Assembly: GCA_035461305.1 (NCBI GenBank)
Contig: DATHVN010000166.1
Span: forward strand, 1 to 54,312
From: Euzebyales bacterium
Lineage (GTDB): Bacteria > Actinomycetota > Nitriliruptoria > Euzebyales > JAHELV01
Length of the DNA stretch: 54,312 bases
Reading direction: 5' to 3'
Shown: positions 43,901 to 51,718 of the stretch, in pieces
How the letters are laid out: each line of letters opens with the position of its first letter
Numbering within the stretch: position 1 is the stretch's first letter
Position numbers and translations under genes: made by a program
Notes under the pieces: model-generated
Told to the model about the DNA's origin: nothing
The model's database searches: none
Seen by the model: the letters and a program-made list of their open reading frames with translations, nothing else

Positions 43901-44874
43901 CCCGCACGCAGGTGACACCGCGCACCCTCGCGCGGCACCGTGCCGCTCGCAGGCGCCGGCGGCGTCACCGCGTGATCGGCGTGAGCGCGCAGGTCGTCGC
44001 GCTCACGGTCGCACTCGGCGTGCTGGCCGGCGTACTGTCGGGAGGGGAGTGGCCGTGGGTGCTCGTGACCTATCTGCGCTGGTCACAGACCCTGATCGCG
44101 GTCGTGGCGGCGGCCGTCCTGCTGCGGCTCCGCTGGTGGCGGTCGGGCCTCGCGTCCGCCGCCGTCGCGGCGGGCCTCGTGGTCAGCGTCGTCGCGCCGT
44201 TGCGGGCGCTGGAGACCGTCGCGGCGCCGCAGGACCGAACGCTGCGGATCGCCGTGCACAACACCGGTTACGGCGCCGGGGACGTCGAGGCCCTCGCACA
44301 GGCCATCCGTGACGCCGACCTCGACCTCGTGGTGCTGCTCGAGAGCGAGGACGTGGCCGGTGTGCTCGCCGACGAGCTCGGCGACCTGTCGCTGCTGCCG
44401 GCACCCGGACGCCGCGGCCGGGACACGACGCCGCCGATGATCCTGGCGCGGCGGTCGTGGCCCACCGACGTCGTGCCGCTCGGCGCGGCACGGCCGACGA
44501 CGGTCGTGCACGCACGGATCGCGGACCGCCCGCTCGACGTCGTCACCATCCACCCGCTGCCGCCGCTGACCGCGGGCTGGTCGGCCAGTCACGACCGCTC
44601 GATCGCGACGTTGGTCGACGACGTGCTGCCGCGCGACGGCCCCTACGTCGTCGCGTGCGACTGCAACACGACACCGTGGTCCCCGTCCATGGCACGTCTC
44701 CTGGATGCCGGCCTGCGGGGTCCCACGGTGGCGCCGACCTACGGTGCGCCGCTGCTGGGGATCCCGCTCGACCATGTGCTGCTCAGTGACGGCGTCGCTG
44801 CGGTGTCCCGCGAGCAGTGGCCGTTCTCGGGCAGCGATCACCGGATGATCGTGACCGAGGTCACCCTCCGGTGA
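43897..44874 (+). CDS. Membrane-anchored endonuclease/exonuclease/phosphatase (EEP) family protein
   Basis: 325 residues from GTG 43897, overlapping the AddA-like stop by four bases. Three hydrophobic helices come first (VVALTVALGVLAGVL, TLIAVVAAAVLLRL, AAVAAGLVVSVVAPL). The EEP domain follows: LRIAVHNTGYGAGDVEALAQ (Asn of motif 1), ADLDLVVLLESED (Glu metal ligand), DVVTIHPLPP, YVVACDCNTTPWSPS (Asp-Asn pair) and FSGSDHRMIVTEV (catalytic SDH). All catalytic blocks are present. The domain is predicted outside the cytoplasm. Homologues act on DNA, phosphoinositides or other phosphodiesters; coupling to a break-resection operon is unusual but may be only positional. Confidence 0.82.
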   Translation: MTRTQVTPRTLARHRAARRRRRRHRVIGVSAQVVALTVALGVLAGVLSGGEWPWVLVTYLRWSQTLIAVVAAAVLLRLRWWRSGLASAAVAAGLVVSVVAPLRALETVAAPQDRTLRIAVHNTGYGAGDVEALAQAIRDADLDLVVLLESEDVAGVLADELGDLSLLPAPGRRGRDTTPPMILARRSWPTDVVPLGAARPTTVVHARIADRPLDVVTIHPLPPLTAGWSASHDRSIATLVDDVLPRDGPYVVACDCNTTPWSPSMARLLDAGLRGPTVAPTYGAPLLGIPLDHVLLSDGVAAVSREQWPFSGSDHRMIVTEVTLR

Positions 44875-44949
44875 CCCCTCCCTCGCATCCAGAACCGCTC
44901 GCATCCTGCTCGACCCCGTCCCCACGTCGCGCGGGGCGTGGCGCTCGGC

Positions 44950-45660
44950 TCAGGCGACGGCGCAGGACCCGTCGGCGCAGTCCCGCGGGTCGTGGCCCGC
45001 GTGCGGGCCCTGGTCCGTCGCGGGCGGTGCGTCGTGGCGCACCTGCTCCATGACCCGCCTCAGCACCTCGGCCGGCTGCGCGCCGGACACACCGTAGCGG
45101 CGGTCGATCACGAAGAACGGCACGCCGGCGATGCCGTACGCCCGTGCCTGCCGCTCGTCGGCGCGCACGGCTTCCGCGTAGGCGTCACCGCCGAGCACCG
45201 CGTCGATCTCGGCGCCGTCGAGCCCCGCCTCGGTGGCCAGACGCCGCAACGCGTCGTGCGTGCCGATGGCCGCCCCCTCGGACAGGTAGCCGGCCAGCAG
45301 GCGGCCCTTCAGCGTGTGCTGGACGCCACGGTCGGCGGCCAGGTGCAGTAGGCGGTGGGCGTCGAACGTGTTGCCCGGTCGGGCCGCGGAGAAGTCGAAG
45401 GCCAGTCCTTCGGCCGCTGCCTGAGCGGTCATGAGGTCGATCATGGCCTGCGCACGGGCGGTCGACGTCCGGTACTTGGCGGCCAGCCTGTTGACGTAGT
45501 CACCCTCGATCACGGCCGGTGTCGTTGGGTCGAGCTGAAAGCTGCGGTAGCGGACCTCGACGTCGTCGCCGCCGGCCAGCCCCGCCAACGCCTGCTCGAA
45601 ACGCACCTTGCCGATGGCGCACCACGGGCACACCACATCGGACCAGATCTCGACCAGCAC
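44950..45660 (-). CDS. DsbA-family oxidoreductase (FrnE-like)
   Basis: 236 residues from GTG 45660 with AAGGAG six bases upstream. EIWSDVVCPWCAIGKVRFEQ carries the CPWC active site (Cys11, Cys14). The helical insert gives RYRSFQLDP, YVNRLAAKYRTS, FDAHRLLHLAADRG and the return strand GIAGVPFFVIDRRYGVSGAQ with the cis-Pro (GVPFF). This is the full FrnE/2-hydroxychromene-isomerase-like thioredoxin fold. The C-terminal tail HDPRDCADGSCAVA adds two further Cys, a possible regulatory or metal-linked pair. No signal peptide, so it is cytoplasmic. Confidence 0.88.
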   Translation of the reverse strand: MLVEIWSDVVCPWCAIGKVRFEQALAGLAGGDDVEVRYRSFQLDPTTPAVIEGDYVNRLAAKYRTSTARAQAMIDLMTAQAAAEGLAFDFSAARPGNTFDAHRLLHLAADRGVQHTLKGRLLAGYLSEGAAIGTHDALRRLATEAGLDGAEIDAVLGGDAYAEAVRADERQARAYGIAGVPFFVIDRRYGVSGAQPAEVLRRVMEQVRHDAPPATDQGPHAGHDPRDCADGSCAVA

Positions 45661-46015
45661 CGGAAACTCCTTCGTCGCGTCACCGTGGTCAACGCATCGG
45701 GACCGTCGCACCTTCCCGCCTGCTCCCGGCCCGAGCGTCGCGTGGGCGGCAGGGCCCGCGTGGGTGTCCGGCCACGCTCGTGGATGGGTGGTCGATGGGC
45801 CCGCTTGTGCGGACTGGCTGCCGCGCATCCGCAAGGCGTCGAGGATCATTGCTTTTCCCTGCCCGATCGCTAGTGTCCGCGCCGACCCCGCCGACGGCGA
45901 CCGCGACCAGCGGGTGCGGGGCTCGTCGGTGTGGAGCAGCGTCGTGCCGGAACGCGGAGCAAGCGGGGTGGAGGGGTTGCCGGAGAGCGGCGAGCTGCAA
46001 CGCGGCGGCGGACAG
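45661..46015. other. Intergenic region between divergent genes
   Basis: Contains the promoters of the DsbA-like gene (minus) and the Tat-exported gene (plus). Open frames cross it but none looks like protein. If the plus gene starts at GTG 45968 rather than 46016, the last 48 bases are coding. Confidence 0.4.
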
Positions 46016-47212
46016 GTGCTGTGGTCGCGGCGCCAGATACTGACCGGGACGTCGATCGGCATCGGCGCGACGCTGTTGTTCCACCAGGCGGCGCGCAACC
46101 GCGTCGACCTGCCCCCGTCGCAACCATTCGAGATCGCGGCCGAGCCCGACAGCTCGCAGGCGGCGCCCGGTCCCGCGCGTGTCGCGCAGCCGCCGCCCGG
46201 TCCCGCGCGTGTCGCGCAGCCGCCGCCACCACCGGACACCACGGCATTTGACGCCGGGGGGTCACGCGCGATCCACCGGGTGCAGCTGTCCGACCGCGGC
46301 CAGCCACGCGCGGTCGCGAGGAGCGACGCCGGGGTCCTGGTCATGGGGATGTCCTCGGACGGCGATCCGCTGGGCTGGCTGACCGACGACGGCACCCGGT
46401 GGGTCGAGCACACGCTCGGCACGCGCGATCGGCAGACGGCCGAGGTCTGGGGCGTCGCCCCGTACGCCGGCGACTTCGTGGCCGTCGGCTCGACGATCGA
46501 GCGTGTCGACCGGCGCATCGCCGAGAGTGGCATCGTGCCGGGGCCGAATACGCAGGTCACCTTCGTCGAGTGGCGGCGGACGCCGACTGTCTGGCGCACC
46601 AGCGACTGCACCGCGTGGACGGGGCAGTCGTTCGAGGACGTCGTCGGTCAGCATGCGGATCTGATCGCCGTGGCCTGTGACGGCACCCGCCTGGTCGCCG
46701 TGGGCGGCACGCTCGACCGGGACGGCGTCGAGGGTACCGGCGGCCTGGTGCTGACCTCGACCGATGGTGCGAGGTGGCGTCGGGTCGACCTCGGCGCCGA
46801 CGGCTCGATGAACGAGGGTTCCTTCACGGGGGTCGCGGTCGGTGACGACGGCTGGTATGCGACCAGCGTGGACATCGAGGGTGGCGCGGTCTGGCACTCG
46901 GCCGACGCGTCGCGCTGGTCGGTCGTCGACGGCTCCCGCAACGCCTTCCGTGGCATCGCGCTCCAGGGGATCGGCATCGATCGGAGTCGGATCCTCGTCG
47001 CCGGCACCCCGCTGTTCGAGCCCGAGCCCCGGTACTTCGTGTCGCGCACCGGCGGGCGCAGATGGGGGAAGGCGAAGCTCGACGTCTCGCTGCTGGCGGG
47101 ACCCGGCGCGCGGGTCGGCGACCTGAGTGTGATCGCCGGAGACGTCGTGGTCGTCGGCACCAATCGAGGGGTCCCTGTGCTCGAGGGCGGGGAGTTGCAT
47201 GTCGGCAACTGA
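46016..47212 (+). CDS. Tat-exported Asp-box (propeller-like) protein
   Basis: 398 residues from GTG 46016 (GTG 45968 is possible). The N terminus LWSRRQILTGTSIGIGATLL has a twin-arginine motif (SRRQIL) with a moderately hydrophobic segment. A Pro/Ala linker includes two copies of PGPARVAQPP. The rest is made of beta-repeats with Asp-box-like turns: LTDDGTRW, RTSDCTAW, TSTDGARWRRV, HSADASRW and SRTGGRRW, each near a VAVG or AVACDG strand, typical of sialidase-like or BNR propellers. No enzyme motif is visible. It overlaps the peptidase gene by 14 bases, so both products are probably made together and act at the cell surface. Confidence 0.75.
   Translation: MLWSRRQILTGTSIGIGATLLFHQAARNRVDLPPSQPFEIAAEPDSSQAAPGPARVAQPPPGPARVAQPPPPPDTTAFDAGGSRAIHRVQLSDRGQPRAVARSDAGVLVMGMSSDGDPLGWLTDDGTRWVEHTLGTRDRQTAEVWGVAPYAGDFVAVGSTIERVDRRIAESGIVPGPNTQVTFVEWRRTPTVWRTSDCTAWTGQSFEDVVGQHADLIAVACDGTRLVAVGGTLDRDGVEGTGGLVLTSTDGARWRRVDLGADGSMNEGSFTGVAVGDDGWYATSVDIEGGAVWHSADASRWSVVDGSRNAFRGIALQGIGIDRSRILVAGTPLFEPEPRYFVSRTGGRRWGKAKLDVSLLAGPGARVGDLSVIAGDVVVVGTNRGVPVLEGGELHVGN
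46165..46224 (+). repeat. 30-bp tandem repeat in the linker of the Tat-exported protein
   Basis: Two identical 30-bp units, 46165-46194 and 46195-46224, encoding the ten-residue PGPARVAQPP twice. In-frame, so it only changes linker length; such repeats are prone to copy-number change between strains. Confidence 0.85.
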
Positions 47213-47867
47213 GTCGGTCTACCGGACGATCGGCGGCATCCCCCTGCGGTACGTGCGGGTGTCGCCGGTGCTGAGGTCCGTCAATGTCCGCTCGACCCAC
47301 GACTTGGAGCACAAGCTCGACAACCTCTCGCACAACCTGGGGAGCGCCGTGCCCCCGTGGTACGGCGGCCTGCGCTGGATCGCGACGGCCGGCGTCTACG
47401 TCAACAGGCCCGGTTACCACGGCCTCGGTCGCGCGTTCGACCTCGACGTCGTCCGGTGGCGCAACGCCGCCTGCCGACCGATCCGTGGCCACCACCGCAG
47501 CCAGTATCTGTCGCTGCGCCGCCGCTACATCGGCGTCGACGCGCTGGCCCGGCGCTGGTTCAAGTACGTGCTCGACGCCGGGTACAACACCGCGCACCTC
47601 GACCACATGCATCTCGACGACGGCGGTGGCGCGCTGGTGTTCAACACCGGGTACCGGTCGGACACCGTGTTCGTCCAGCGGGCAGCGAACGTGATGATCA
47701 ACGCCGGACTCGTCATCGACGGCATCTACGGGCCGCTGACCGATGCGGCGTTCCACAAGATGAAGAACCGGGTCGACGTGCCGCACCGGGTGTCGACGAG
47801 CCCGCGCGTGTACCGCCGGTTCCTGTGGCGACTGGCGATCCACGCGCTGCGAAACCGCCCGCTGTGA
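47199..47867 (+). CDS. Extensin-like/LAS-type peptidase domain with peptidoglycan-binding domain
   Basis: 222 residues from ATG 47199, with GGGGAG upstream and 14 bases inside the previous gene. RYVRVSPVLRSVNVRSTHDL leads to YHGLGRAFDLDVVRW (His74, Asp81 or Asp83) and AHLDHMHLDDGGG (His136/His138), the H...D...HxH zinc layout of LAS metallopeptidases and extensin-like C-terminal domains. VFVQRAANVMINAGLVIDGI and YGPLTDAAFHKMK form a type-1 peptidoglycan-binding motif. No signal peptide is visible, so export would need another route or association with the Tat-exported partner. Likely role: cell-wall peptide hydrolysis or binding. Confidence 0.75.
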   Translation: MSATESVYRTIGGIPLRYVRVSPVLRSVNVRSTHDLEHKLDNLSHNLGSAVPPWYGGLRWIATAGVYVNRPGYHGLGRAFDLDVVRWRNAACRPIRGHHRSQYLSLRRRYIGVDALARRWFKYVLDAGYNTAHLDHMHLDDGGGALVFNTGYRSDTVFVQRAANVMINAGLVIDGIYGPLTDAAFHKMKNRVDVPHRVSTSPRVYRRFLWRLAIHALRNRPL

Positions 47868-47941
47868 CGTCGCGCTGATTCGTCGGGTGCACATCGCCGC
47901 GTGTGGTCGGGGATGTGCCCGACGGAAGAAGGGGACGCCGG

Positions 47942-48607
47942 TCAGGTGCGGATCGACCGTAGGGTGGCGAACACGACGAGGTTGTCGCGGTAGCTCCCCG
48001 CCTGCGCGTCGAAGTCGCCGCCGCACGTGACCAGCCGCAGGGTCGGCTCGGGCGTCGGGTAGTAGACCTCGTCGGTAGGGAAGCGCGTCTTGCGGTGCTG
48101 TTCGAGGCGGTCGACGGCGAAGACCGCGACCGAGTCGTCGGCGCGCCTCACGCGGATCTCGTCGCCGGGGCGCAGGTCGCGCAGCCGGTAGAAGACCGCC
48201 GGGCCGGTGGTGGAGTCGACGTGGCCGAGGATGACCGCGGCGCCGATGTCGCCTGGCCGGGGACCGCCACGGTACCAGCCGGCCCGCTGCCAGTCCTGGG
48301 GTGTCCTGATGGCGCCGTCGCGGTCGATCCCCAGCGGCTCGAGCCGGCTCGAGACGCCCACCGACGGCAGCCGGATCCCGACGGGTCGGGGTTCGGCGGT
48401 CCGGCCGCGCTCCGGCGACCAGTTCCGCAGCTCGTCGGAGGCGCGCTGGGGCGCTTCCTCGCGCCGCGCCGCCCAGTCGTCGAAGTAGTCGCCGATGCGC
48501 TCGTAGGCGATCTGCGGCAGCGCTGACGGGTCGCCGCAGCCGCCGAGCAGCACCGCCGACACCAGCAATGGGACGGCCATGCGGCGCACGGACCGTCCCC
48601 CGGTCAT
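47942..48607 (-). CDS. Class F sortase
   Basis: 221 residues. An N-terminal lipobox (LLVSAVLLGGC, Cys24) suggests lipid anchoring instead of the usual TM anchor. The sortase beta-barrel shows PVGIRLPSVGVSSRLEPLGI, WYRGGPRPGDIGAAVILGHV with catalytic His129, VFYRLRDLRPGDEIRV, and TLRLVTCGG with catalytic Cys195, then Arg207 in GSYRDNLVV. All three catalytic residues are present. Class F sortases are actinobacterial and poorly understood; no LPxTG-type substrate is encoded in the window. It overlaps the duplicated helical protein gene upstream as ATGA, so the two are co-translated and probably work together. Confidence 0.92.
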   Translation of the reverse strand: MTGGRSVRRMAVPLLVSAVLLGGCGDPSALPQIAYERIGDYFDDWAARREEAPQRASDELRNWSPERGRTAEPRPVGIRLPSVGVSSRLEPLGIDRDGAIRTPQDWQRAGWYRGGPRPGDIGAAVILGHVDSTTGPAVFYRLRDLRPGDEIRVRRADDSVAVFAVDRLEQHRKTRFPTDEVYYPTPEPTLRLVTCGGDFDAQAGSYRDNLVVFATLRSIRT

Positions 48608-49941
48608 GACGTGGACGTCGCCATCCCGCCGCCGCCGGTCGCCGCGCCACCGCGCGGCAGCCCGTCACGGACCGCGGCGCCGAGGGCCCGGCCCAGGCGG
48701 GTCGCGACGTCGTTCATGTGCGTGTAGGTCTCGTACGCCGTGTCGTGCGCCTGCTCGTAGTCCGTGCTGACGAACGACGAGATCTGGTCCAGCATCTGGT
48801 ACTGGTGGGTGGTCATGGCGTTGGTCAGCATGCGCGCCTTGACCTTGCCGCCGGTCGCCTTCGCCAGCGCCGGGCCGAAGCCGCGCATGGTGGCGTCGAG
48901 GCGGCGCTGGAGCTCGGTGCGCGCGGCCACGTCCTGCTCGGCGACCGCGACGGTGTAGCGCATCAGCAGATCGATGTGACGCACCCAGCGGCGGTTGAAC
49001 CGGCGGGCCTGGGCCTTGCCCAGCAGCGTCGACATCGCCCGGGTGAGCTCCGCCGTGTTGGCGTCCAGTGCGGTGGTGGCGGCGCCGAACTCGCTCGAGC
49101 CGTTCGCGCCGGCGCGGATGACGTCGATCGACAGCTCGACGTGCTCGTCCAGCAGCAGCGCCAGCGACGAGGTGATCTCCTCGCCCGGCGTGGTCGAGAT
49201 GCGCCGCGGGTCCTTGCCCGCCGCTGCGGCGGCGATGGCGGCGCCCAGCGGGTACATGTTGCCGAACGCCTCGCGCTCGAGCTCGTATGCCTGCGCGTAG
49301 TTGTGGGCGCCGTAGGCGTCGATCTGGAACAGGAGGAGGTCGACCTGCATCTGGAGCTTGGTGGCGGCCAGGTCGGTGCTCAGGCGGCCCCCGGTGGTAC
49401 GGTCGAGCAGCGCGGACTGGTCGGCGATCGTCGTGGACAGGTTCCGGCGCGCCTCGTCGCGGGCGGCCTCGTCGTCGTCGCGCACACCGGCCGCGTAGCT
49501 GAACAGGTGCTGGGTCTGCTGCTCCCACAGCTCGGCGAACTGTTCGGCGGCGTCGTCGCCGAGCGCCGGCTGCAGCGTCTCGCGCAGGTCCTGCGTGTTG
49601 CGCACCAGGACGGCGTTGGCGGTCTCGACGAACTCCGGATCGCCCGAGACGGTCGCCCGCATGAACCGCACGCTCAGCGTGGCGTGGTGCGCGAGGTGGG
49701 CCTGCAGCTGCGACCGCAGCTTGCGGCGCTGCGCCGGGGTCGCGCCGTCGCGGGTGAACACGGCGCTTGCCTCGGACCAGTCGTCGACGGTCGAGCCGCG
49801 GCCGATGAGGCGGTCAAGGACGCCTGGCTCCCCGGCGACCATCGGAACGATCACCGCGATCAGGGCCAGGACCAGCACGACCCGGACGACGACCGACAGC
49901 GTCGCGAGGACGCTTGTCGTCTGTCCGTTGCCGCCCGCCAT
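48604..49941 (-). CDS. Membrane-anchored protein with an internal duplication, unknown function
   Basis: 445 residues. One TM anchor (LSVVVRVVLVLALIAVIVPM, about 15-34) precedes two copies of a helical unit at about 75-237 and 257-424. Aligned pieces: ATLSVRFMRATVSGDPEF / VELSIDVIRAGANGSSEF; AVLVRNTQDLRETLQPALG / TALDANTAELTRAMSTLLG; EQFAELWEQQTQHLFSYA / RRFNRRWVRHIDLLMRYT; LLDRTTGGRL / ALAKATGGKV. The C-terminal tail is GGAATGGGGMATSTS. I do not recognise the domain. It sits directly before and overlaps the class F sortase gene, the likely partner. It is not an obvious sortase substrate because no LPxTG-type motif or C-terminal TM is present. Confidence 0.75.
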   Translation of the reverse strand: MAGGNGQTTSVLATLSVVVRVVLVLALIAVIVPMVAGEPGVLDRLIGRGSTVDDWSEASAVFTRDGATPAQRRKLRSQLQAHLAHHATLSVRFMRATVSGDPEFVETANAVLVRNTQDLRETLQPALGDDAAEQFAELWEQQTQHLFSYAAGVRDDDEAARDEARRNLSTTIADQSALLDRTTGGRLSTDLAATKLQMQVDLLLFQIDAYGAHNYAQAYELEREAFGNMYPLGAAIAAAAAGKDPRRISTTPGEEITSSLALLLDEHVELSIDVIRAGANGSSEFGAATTALDANTAELTRAMSTLLGKAQARRFNRRWVRHIDLLMRYTVAVAEQDVAARTELQRRLDATMRGFGPALAKATGGKVKARMLTNAMTTHQYQMLDQISSFVSTDYEQAHDTAYETYTHMNDVATRLGRALGAAVRDGLPRGGAATGGGGMATSTS

Positions 49942-50056
49942 CGCTCCCCCGTGCCCTTTCCCGCGCCTTCCGTATCAGCACGGTATCCGGGACGTGTGCG
50001 GCGCCCATCCCCGGAATTGGGTAACTCGGGGCCCGAGCGCGTGGATGCCACGACAT

Positions 50057-50094
50057 GGGGACGGATTCCATCGTGGGGCGCGCCTTGTCCCCAG
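50057..50094. repeat. GGGGAC-GTCCCC intergenic hairpin repeat, copy A
   Basis: TGGGGACGGATTCCA ends with TTGTCCCCAG after about 15 bases, giving a stem of GGGGAC with GTCCCC and a GC-rich loop. A second GGGGACGGA follows at 50114-50122. A very similar element with the same flanks (GGGGACGGATCGCA ... TTGTCCCCAG) is at 53465-53503. The rest of 49942-50178 shows no gene. Confidence 0.6.
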
Positions 50095-50178
50095 GTCGGT
50101 GGGACCGTTGACGTGGGGACGGACCGCGCCGTAGAGCCGTGTCGTGTCGCAGGACGAGCGGTCTCGATGTCGCGCCGG

Positions 50179-51420
50179 TCAGTCCGCCGTGGCGCAGGGG
50201 CTGGGGTCCTCGCGCAATGCGAGCATGCGTGCCGCGGCCTCGTCGAGGCGCGCCTCGGACAGCCGTCCGGCCCGGACGGCGGCGACCAGGCGGCGGCGCA
50301 TGCGTCGCGCCTGGGTCCCGTCAGTCGCGAGCACCGCGTCGGCACCGGCGCGCAGCGCCTGTTCGGCGGCCGCTGGGAAGCCCCAACGGCGGTGCACAGC
50401 GCCCATGCCGATCGAGTCGGTGATCGCGACGCCGTCGAAACCGGTCGCGCGCAGCAGGTCGTACGCGCGCGGCGACATGCTCGCCGGGCGGCGCCGGTCG
50501 AGGGTGCGGTAGCTGACGTGGTTGAGCATCACCACGGGCACGTCGTCGGCGATCAGGCGCTCGAACGGTGGGAGGTGCTCGTCCCGGAGCTCACGCCATG
50601 TCGCGGTCGACGGCACAGTGCGGCTGTGCGGGTCGACGTCGCTGGCGACCGCGCCGTGCCCGGGGAAGTGCTTGACGGTGGCGAGCACGCCCGCCCGGTC
50701 CAGGCCACGTGCGAACGCCCGCGCGTAGCGGCCGGCGACGTCCGCGGTGGGGCCGAACGCTCGGTCGCCGATCACCCCGCCGGCCGGACCGTCGTCGAGG
50801 TCGGCGAGCGGCGCGAAGTCCCAGTCGACGCCGAGGGCCGCGAGGTCTTCGCCGAGCGCGCGCGCGGCGGCGCGTACCTCGCGCGGCGCGCGGGTCGCCG
50901 CGAGGGTCCGCGGGCTCGAGGTCGGACCGAGCAGGTCGCGGAAGCTCGACACCCGACCCCACTCCTCGTCGGTCGCGATCAACGGGGTGGGCGTGGCACC
51001 TTCATGCAGCGCCTCGACGAGTGCAGCGACCTGTGACCTGCTGGCCACGTTGTAGCCGCTCAGGAACACACCGCCGACGCCGAGGTCGATCAGGTCGTCG
51101 ACCAGCGGGTCCGCCGGGTCGGTCACGTCGGGCATGCCGACGACCAGCACCAACGCGGCGCGACGTCGCAGCGGCAGGCGCTCGCAGGACGCTGGCAGCG
51201 TGACCGCCGCCGGTCGGGCATCCTCGGCCGTCCCCTCGACGCCCGCGGTCGAGGTCGGCGCGTCGGTCGACGGTGCCGACATGGCGGTGTCGGGGTCCGA
51301 GCCGTCGACGGCTGCGGCGCCACCGGTGACGGACGTGCGAGGTCGCGGCTGAAAGGCGGTCACGGCGAGCACGACCACGGCGAGCGTGGCAACGATCCAG
51401 GGCACGCGGCGTGGCGGCAC
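50179..51420 (-). CDS. Glycoside hydrolase family 3 (NagZ-like beta-N-acetylhexosaminidase)
   Basis: 413 residues from GTG 51420. One TM helix near the start (IVATLAVVVLAVTAF) and a Ser/Thr-rich linker place the enzyme outside the membrane. GH3 motifs: GVGGVFLSGYNV, PTPLIATDEEWGRVSSFRDL, ALGVDWDFAPLADLDDG, GVLATVKHFPGHGAVASDVD (NagZ K-H-F-PGHG-catalytic loop with the His general acid dyad), VPVVMLNHVSY and GFDGVAITDSIGMGAVHRRW with the nucleophile Asp (ITDSIGM). It should remove GlcNAc from muropeptides or glycans at the cell wall. Confidence 0.88.
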   Translation of the reverse strand: MPPRRVPWIVATLAVVVLAVTAFQPRPRTSVTGGAAAVDGSDPDTAMSAPSTDAPTSTAGVEGTAEDARPAAVTLPASCERLPLRRRAALVLVVGMPDVTDPADPLVDDLIDLGVGGVFLSGYNVASRSQVAALVEALHEGATPTPLIATDEEWGRVSSFRDLLGPTSSPRTLAATRAPREVRAAARALGEDLAALGVDWDFAPLADLDDGPAGGVIGDRAFGPTADVAGRYARAFARGLDRAGVLATVKHFPGHGAVASDVDPHSRTVPSTATWRELRDEHLPPFERLIADDVPVVMLNHVSYRTLDRRRPASMSPRAYDLLRATGFDGVAITDSIGMGAVHRRWGFPAAAEQALRAGADAVLATDGTQARRMRRRLVAAVRAGRLSEARLDEAAARMLALREDPSPCATAD

Positions 51421-51485
51421 CGCACTACGGTACGCCGACGCCGGTCCGCCGCCGTGGCCGCCAGGCCAGGGGCCATCGCCGTGAC

Positions 51486-51656
51486 GCGTTCCTCGGGCCA
51501 CCGAACGGCGGGCGTCGGAGGACGACCTTGCAGCCGACCGGGCTCCACGACGTCTCCCGGCTCGGGGACGGCGGCGCCGCGTTCCTCGGGCCACCGAACG
51601 GCGGGCGTCCGAGGACGACCTTGCAGCCGACCGGGCTCCACGACGTCTCCCGGCAC
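51486..51656. repeat. 93-bp period intergenic tandem repeat
   Basis: Two units start at 51486 and 51579. The first 75 or so bases are identical apart from one G/C change. The repeat lies between the GH3 start and the PhoD stop. On the minus strand it can be read as ETSWSPVGCKVVLGRPPFGG twice, but no start, ribosome-binding site or family supports expression. The surrounding bases 51421-51718 hold no gene. Confidence 0.8.
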
Positions 51657-51717
51657 GGCGTGCCACGTTCGCCGTCGTGTGGCAGCTCGTGCCGGTCTCC
51701 CGGCACGGCGTGCCACG
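51645..51717. repeat. Direct repeat with an internal hairpin
   Basis: The 23-base sequence beginning GTCTCCCGGCACGGCGTGCC occurs at 51645-51667 and 51695-51717. Each copy contains GGCAC-GGC-GTGCC, a stem-loop. The second copy abuts the PhoD stop codon and may act as its terminator. Confidence 0.7.
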
Positions 51718-51718
51718 G

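Noticed and set aside
40514-43918. 1134-residue minus-strand open frame
   Set aside because: Fully antisense to the AddA-like gene, which has every UvrD motif; the long open frame is a codon-bias effect.
46824-48668. 614-residue minus-strand open frame
   Set aside because: Crosses several real genes in the wrong frame; its Arg-rich content is not protein-like.
51425-51706. Small repeat protein with SWSPVGCKVVL repeats
   Set aside because: No ribosome-binding site, lies in an obvious DNA tandem repeat; kept only as a finding about the repeat.
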